DNA of 64,000 bases from Sphagnum magellanicum (taxonomy: Eukaryota > Streptophyta > Sphagnopsida > Sphagnales > Sphagnaceae): assembly GCA_021904315.1 (NCBI GenBank), contig CM038923.1:2294001-2358000 (forward strand), in the 5' to 3' direction. Every line of letters starts with the position of its first letter. Position 1 is the stretch's first letter. The translations under genes were made by a program, and so were the position numbers. Shown in pieces: positions 61,436 through 64,000 of this stretch. A model generated the notes under the pieces. The model had not been told where the DNA came from. It searched no databases and saw only the letters and a list, made by a program, of their open reading frames with translations.

Positions 61436-61880
61436 GTTTGGGAATCTCTGGATCTATGCTATGCTGGGAATCTCTGGATCTATGTTAAATGCAGGGAATC
61501 TCTGGATCTTTGTTAAATGCTGGGAATTTCTGGATATATGTTAATGCTGGGAATCTCTGGATCTATGTCATGCTGGAAATCTCTGGATCTATTGTATGCT
61601 GGGAATCTGTTTATCTATGTAATGCCCTGACTCAATCTGTAAAGACAGTTCTGCTGTCACCAAGAAACAAGCAAAAAACTGCAATACCTTTAGGAGGGCT
61701 TTGAGAGCAAGATAAGCAATATATGTTATGCTGGCAATCTATGTTATTCTGTGAATCTCTGGATCTATGTTATGCCCTGAATCAATCTGTTAAGGTAGTT
61801 CTGCTGTCACCAAGAAATAAGCAAAAAACTGCAATGTCTTTAGGAGGGCTTTGAGAGCAGCATCAGCAATCTAAATTTCA
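61436..61880. repeat. Minisatellite and ~150-bp tandem duplication upstream of the patatin exons
   Basis: GGAATCTCTGGATCTATGT with TATGCTG or TTAATGCT spacers repeats about seven times in 61436-61625 at 25-30 bp. Next, a block containing TTCTGCTGTCACCAAGAAA and TTTAGGAGGGCTTTGAGAGC occurs twice (about 61624-61715 and 61775-61865). It lies between the patatin coding exons and the candidate upstream exon, so it is probably intronic or leader sequence. Confidence 0.65.
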
Positions 61881-62130
61881 AAAAAAGTCTCTGTACAGAC
61901 AGGACAAAGTGATCCAACTTGATTAGCTAGCAGCTCTGAAAAAATCCATTCACCCAATGATATAACACAATAGATTCTTCACCAAGACAGGATGCAAATC
62001 TGCATTTCCCTTAACCAAACCATGAAATCCTTTCGCGTGTAAACTACATGAGCTGTGCATGGAATAATAACCTGTGTCTGGAATTCTAAATCAAGCCCTA
62101 AAACAAAATTGAAGAAGAAGGAGCTTGTAC

Positions 62131-62224
62131 CCGGTGTGCCTCGCGGTACAAACACGAATATGACGGCCTCATGATTTTTTTGCAACTGCCGTGAGAATAT
62201 TTCATTTCGGCTCTGAGCACTGAC
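62131..62224 (-). CDS. Candidate upstream coding exon of the patatin gene
   Basis: Bounded by an AG acceptor and a GTAC donor, it reads VSAQSRNEIFSRQLQKNHE followed by a VFVPRGTPG block. Its phase fits the next exon (G plus GC gives Gly, then MNDLVSEG). Further upstream, ATG at about 62342 starts MERTASNLCEEETPRLIH and ends at a good donor (CATG/GTATGT), but that exon leaves one base over and so does not fit this one in phase. Either an exon is missing from my model or one of these pieces is untranslated. Confidence 0.4.
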
Positions 62225-63007
62225 CTGAAGAATTCAGGCAGATTTTTTATCGAAAGAAATTTCAGAGTAAAATTATGTCGACATACCATGAATTAGGCGT
62301 GGTGTTTCTTCCTCACAAAGATTTGACGCCGTCCGCTCCATCTTGAAAAGCCCTTTATGCAGCTGCTCTCCAATCCAATTGCGCTCTTCTTCAATCGAAA
62401 TGACCAGGGGAAGAAAACGAAAAAACGAAAAACAAAAACTGTAGCTTACTTTACGATCTCTTAAAGGTCACGACAGAAATCCGAGCAACTCCATCTGCTG
62501 CGAAAGAAAGAGTCTGAGAGGAGGCGGCGCTTCGCAAACACACGTATTCGACAAATTCAAATTGCTTGCCAATACCTCCTTGTTCCCCATGGTTAACGAC
62601 TGGACCTACAAGAACGAATAATCGACTCCAAGAAACAAAGCACACACAAACAAACACACACACACACACACACAGAGCAGAACACCCCAGACGCACAATC
62701 ACAAAACGAGGGATCAACAAAACCACACGGACTGACAGTTTCTACCGAGTCAAACGCAACAAACAATACATCGATTGCGAAAAGAAGAAATCATAGAGAA
62801 CAAGAGAAACCCGTGCACAAGTATTATCTCAGCTCTGCGTGAACACAACAACTGCCAGACTGATCTGATCCAGCAGCAGCATCGGGCGAAGCAGCAGGAG
62901 CAGAAAGACGCGAAAGCACGAAGAAGACTGCAGCAACGGATTCCCCCGTCCGTCGCGAAGAACCCTCGACGAGTCCAGAACGTAATAATTAGCCTACTTG
63001 AATCCCT
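62225..63007. promoter_or_regulatory. Probable 5' region and promoter of the patatin gene
   Basis: A GC-richer stretch lies upstream of the minus-strand gene, with a (CA)n run at about 62653-62674. Open frames here on both strands are short and lack motifs. No core promoter element was assigned. Confidence 0.35.
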
Positions 63008-63117
63008 GTAGAATCTACTTTGTGACGCCACTAAAGTGGACCATGAAAAAAGGCCTAGACCGGTAGAATCCACTTTGTGACGCCACTAAAGTGGACCATG
63101 AAAAAAGGCCTAGACCG
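63008..63117. repeat. 55-bp tandem duplication
   Basis: Units 63008-63062 and 63063-63117 differ at one base (GAATCTACT versus GAATCCACT). Each contains CCACTAAAGTGG next to CACTTTGTG, so each can fold on CACTTT/AAAGTG. The near-identity suggests a recent duplication. Confidence 0.9.
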
Positions 63118-64000
63118 GAAAATAATAAAAGTTGGTTAAATGGCCATTTAAAGTGTTTTGTTTTTCATATTTCCCATGTTGCCCAGTTGGCTACCTAGTG
63201 GGCCCTTCCTAGTGGGTCCTTTGGTCGCCAATTTGGCTACATTAAAATAAGAGTTTGTCAAAATGGTTAGTTATTTGCAAAATAAGGAAAGAAGATTTAA
63301 GTGATTGCCACCCTCTTTTTTAAAAGTTCTGCATTAATGAGACAACTTTGATTTTAGTAGGTGTATGGGTAACAATGAATAATTAATATTTTTTTCATTT
63401 GCTAGATTGCATTTATTTTTTAGATAGATAGATGACTTGAATTTTTTTAATCTTGAATTATGAAAACCCTGATGTGAGGGAATCGAACTCTAACCAATTT
63501 GGTCCTACCTTGTATAACACATGTCGGATCTACATATACATGCAAAATTAGTGGATGACAATAAATAAATAAAAGGTTAGTATAAAGTAGTTTCTACAAC
63601 CTTTAAGAATCAAGATTCATGCCATGTTGTAAGGATGTCCATTGTCAAGGGCCAATGCTACAACAACGAAGTTTCCTATAAAATTGAATAGGATTGAAGG
63701 CAAAGTGACCACAACCACATATACAAAACCCACCATAAATTTAAATTATGACCAAGAGCTTGAAATAAAAACCTCAAAAAATTGCACCAAATGACAAACC
63801 AAAAAACTTAAGAAAAAATGGTATGCTACATACCCATTGCCCATCTACAAAATAAAAACAATGTTTCCCAATATCAAAGTTATACATCAATTGCATATAA
63901 ACTATGGACACAACCTTCCACTCCTTAATAGTTCAATCATAATAAAAATTCTCAAAAATATAAAACTTTTGAGCAAACATTTAAATGACAACAACATGCA
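63118..64000. other. AT-rich spacer
   Basis: No gene is recognised to the end of the window. Confidence 0.5.

Noticed and set aside
62451..63073. Cys/Val-rich minus-strand and plus-strand open frames upstream of the patatin gene
   Set aside because: The Val-Cys-Val run comes from the CA microsatellite; the other frames have no motifs and sit in the probable promoter region.
63470..63530. tRNA-like B-box sequence on the minus strand (GAGTTCGATTCCCTC)
   Set aside because: No A box, acceptor stem or cloverleaf can be built around it; at best a tRNA-derived SINE remnant.

Overview
This is nuclear DNA from a land plant. Three things show it: a calmodulin-binding CAMTA transcription factor with the plant domain order, spliced genes with GT-AG introns encoding plant-type proteins, and a dense load of plant transposon classes (CACTA, PIF/Harbinger-like MITE, pogo/Tigger-like DDE, LTR retrotransposons). 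The AT-rich, repeat-choked spacing of a few genes suggests a large genome, possibly a gymnosperm or fern. The sequence does not settle the lineage.

Layout. 49-3678 (+) is an uninterrupted, intronless CAMTA-like gene of 1209 codons. 6649-8558 (+) is a dead DDE transposase of the pogo/Tigger type. 9061-14552 is a complete non-autonomous CACTA element, with an 11-bp perfect terminal inverted repeat, an ATA target-site duplication on both sides and TAGTGAAC subterminal repeats. It carries host DNA, including four in-frame exons of a PhzF-family gene (minus strand) without that gene's first or last exon. 14908-24939 is an old LTR retrotransposon (A) with a gag-type gene on the minus strand; a second CACTA-like element (15861-18858) sits inside it, and part of its capsid region is inverted. 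29682-33341 is a related, shorter LTR element (B) with a near-matching 5-bp target duplication. Neither A nor B shows a recognisable polymerase, so both look like gag-only elements. 33.4-40 kb holds MITEs and fold-backs, including a PIF/Harbinger-like MITE with a TTA duplication at 39105-39476.

The right half carries three spliced genes. 40560-42847 (+), three exons, is a plant-specific conserved protein of unknown function. 49427-52201 (+), four exons, is a small HMA-fold protein that has lost the metal-binding CxxC. 57243-61213 (-), seven clear exons plus a possible upstream one at 62131-62224, is a patatin-like phospholipase with oxyanion, GTSTG and DGG motifs. Degenerate repeat arrays fill much of 52.9-57 kb.

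The genes do not form a pathway; the window is an ordinary gene-and-transposon mosaic. Its most notable object is the gene-capturing CACTA element (Pack-CACTA type). Next are the gag-only retroelements with the zinc knuckle upstream of the capsid domain, and the intact intronless CAMTA.
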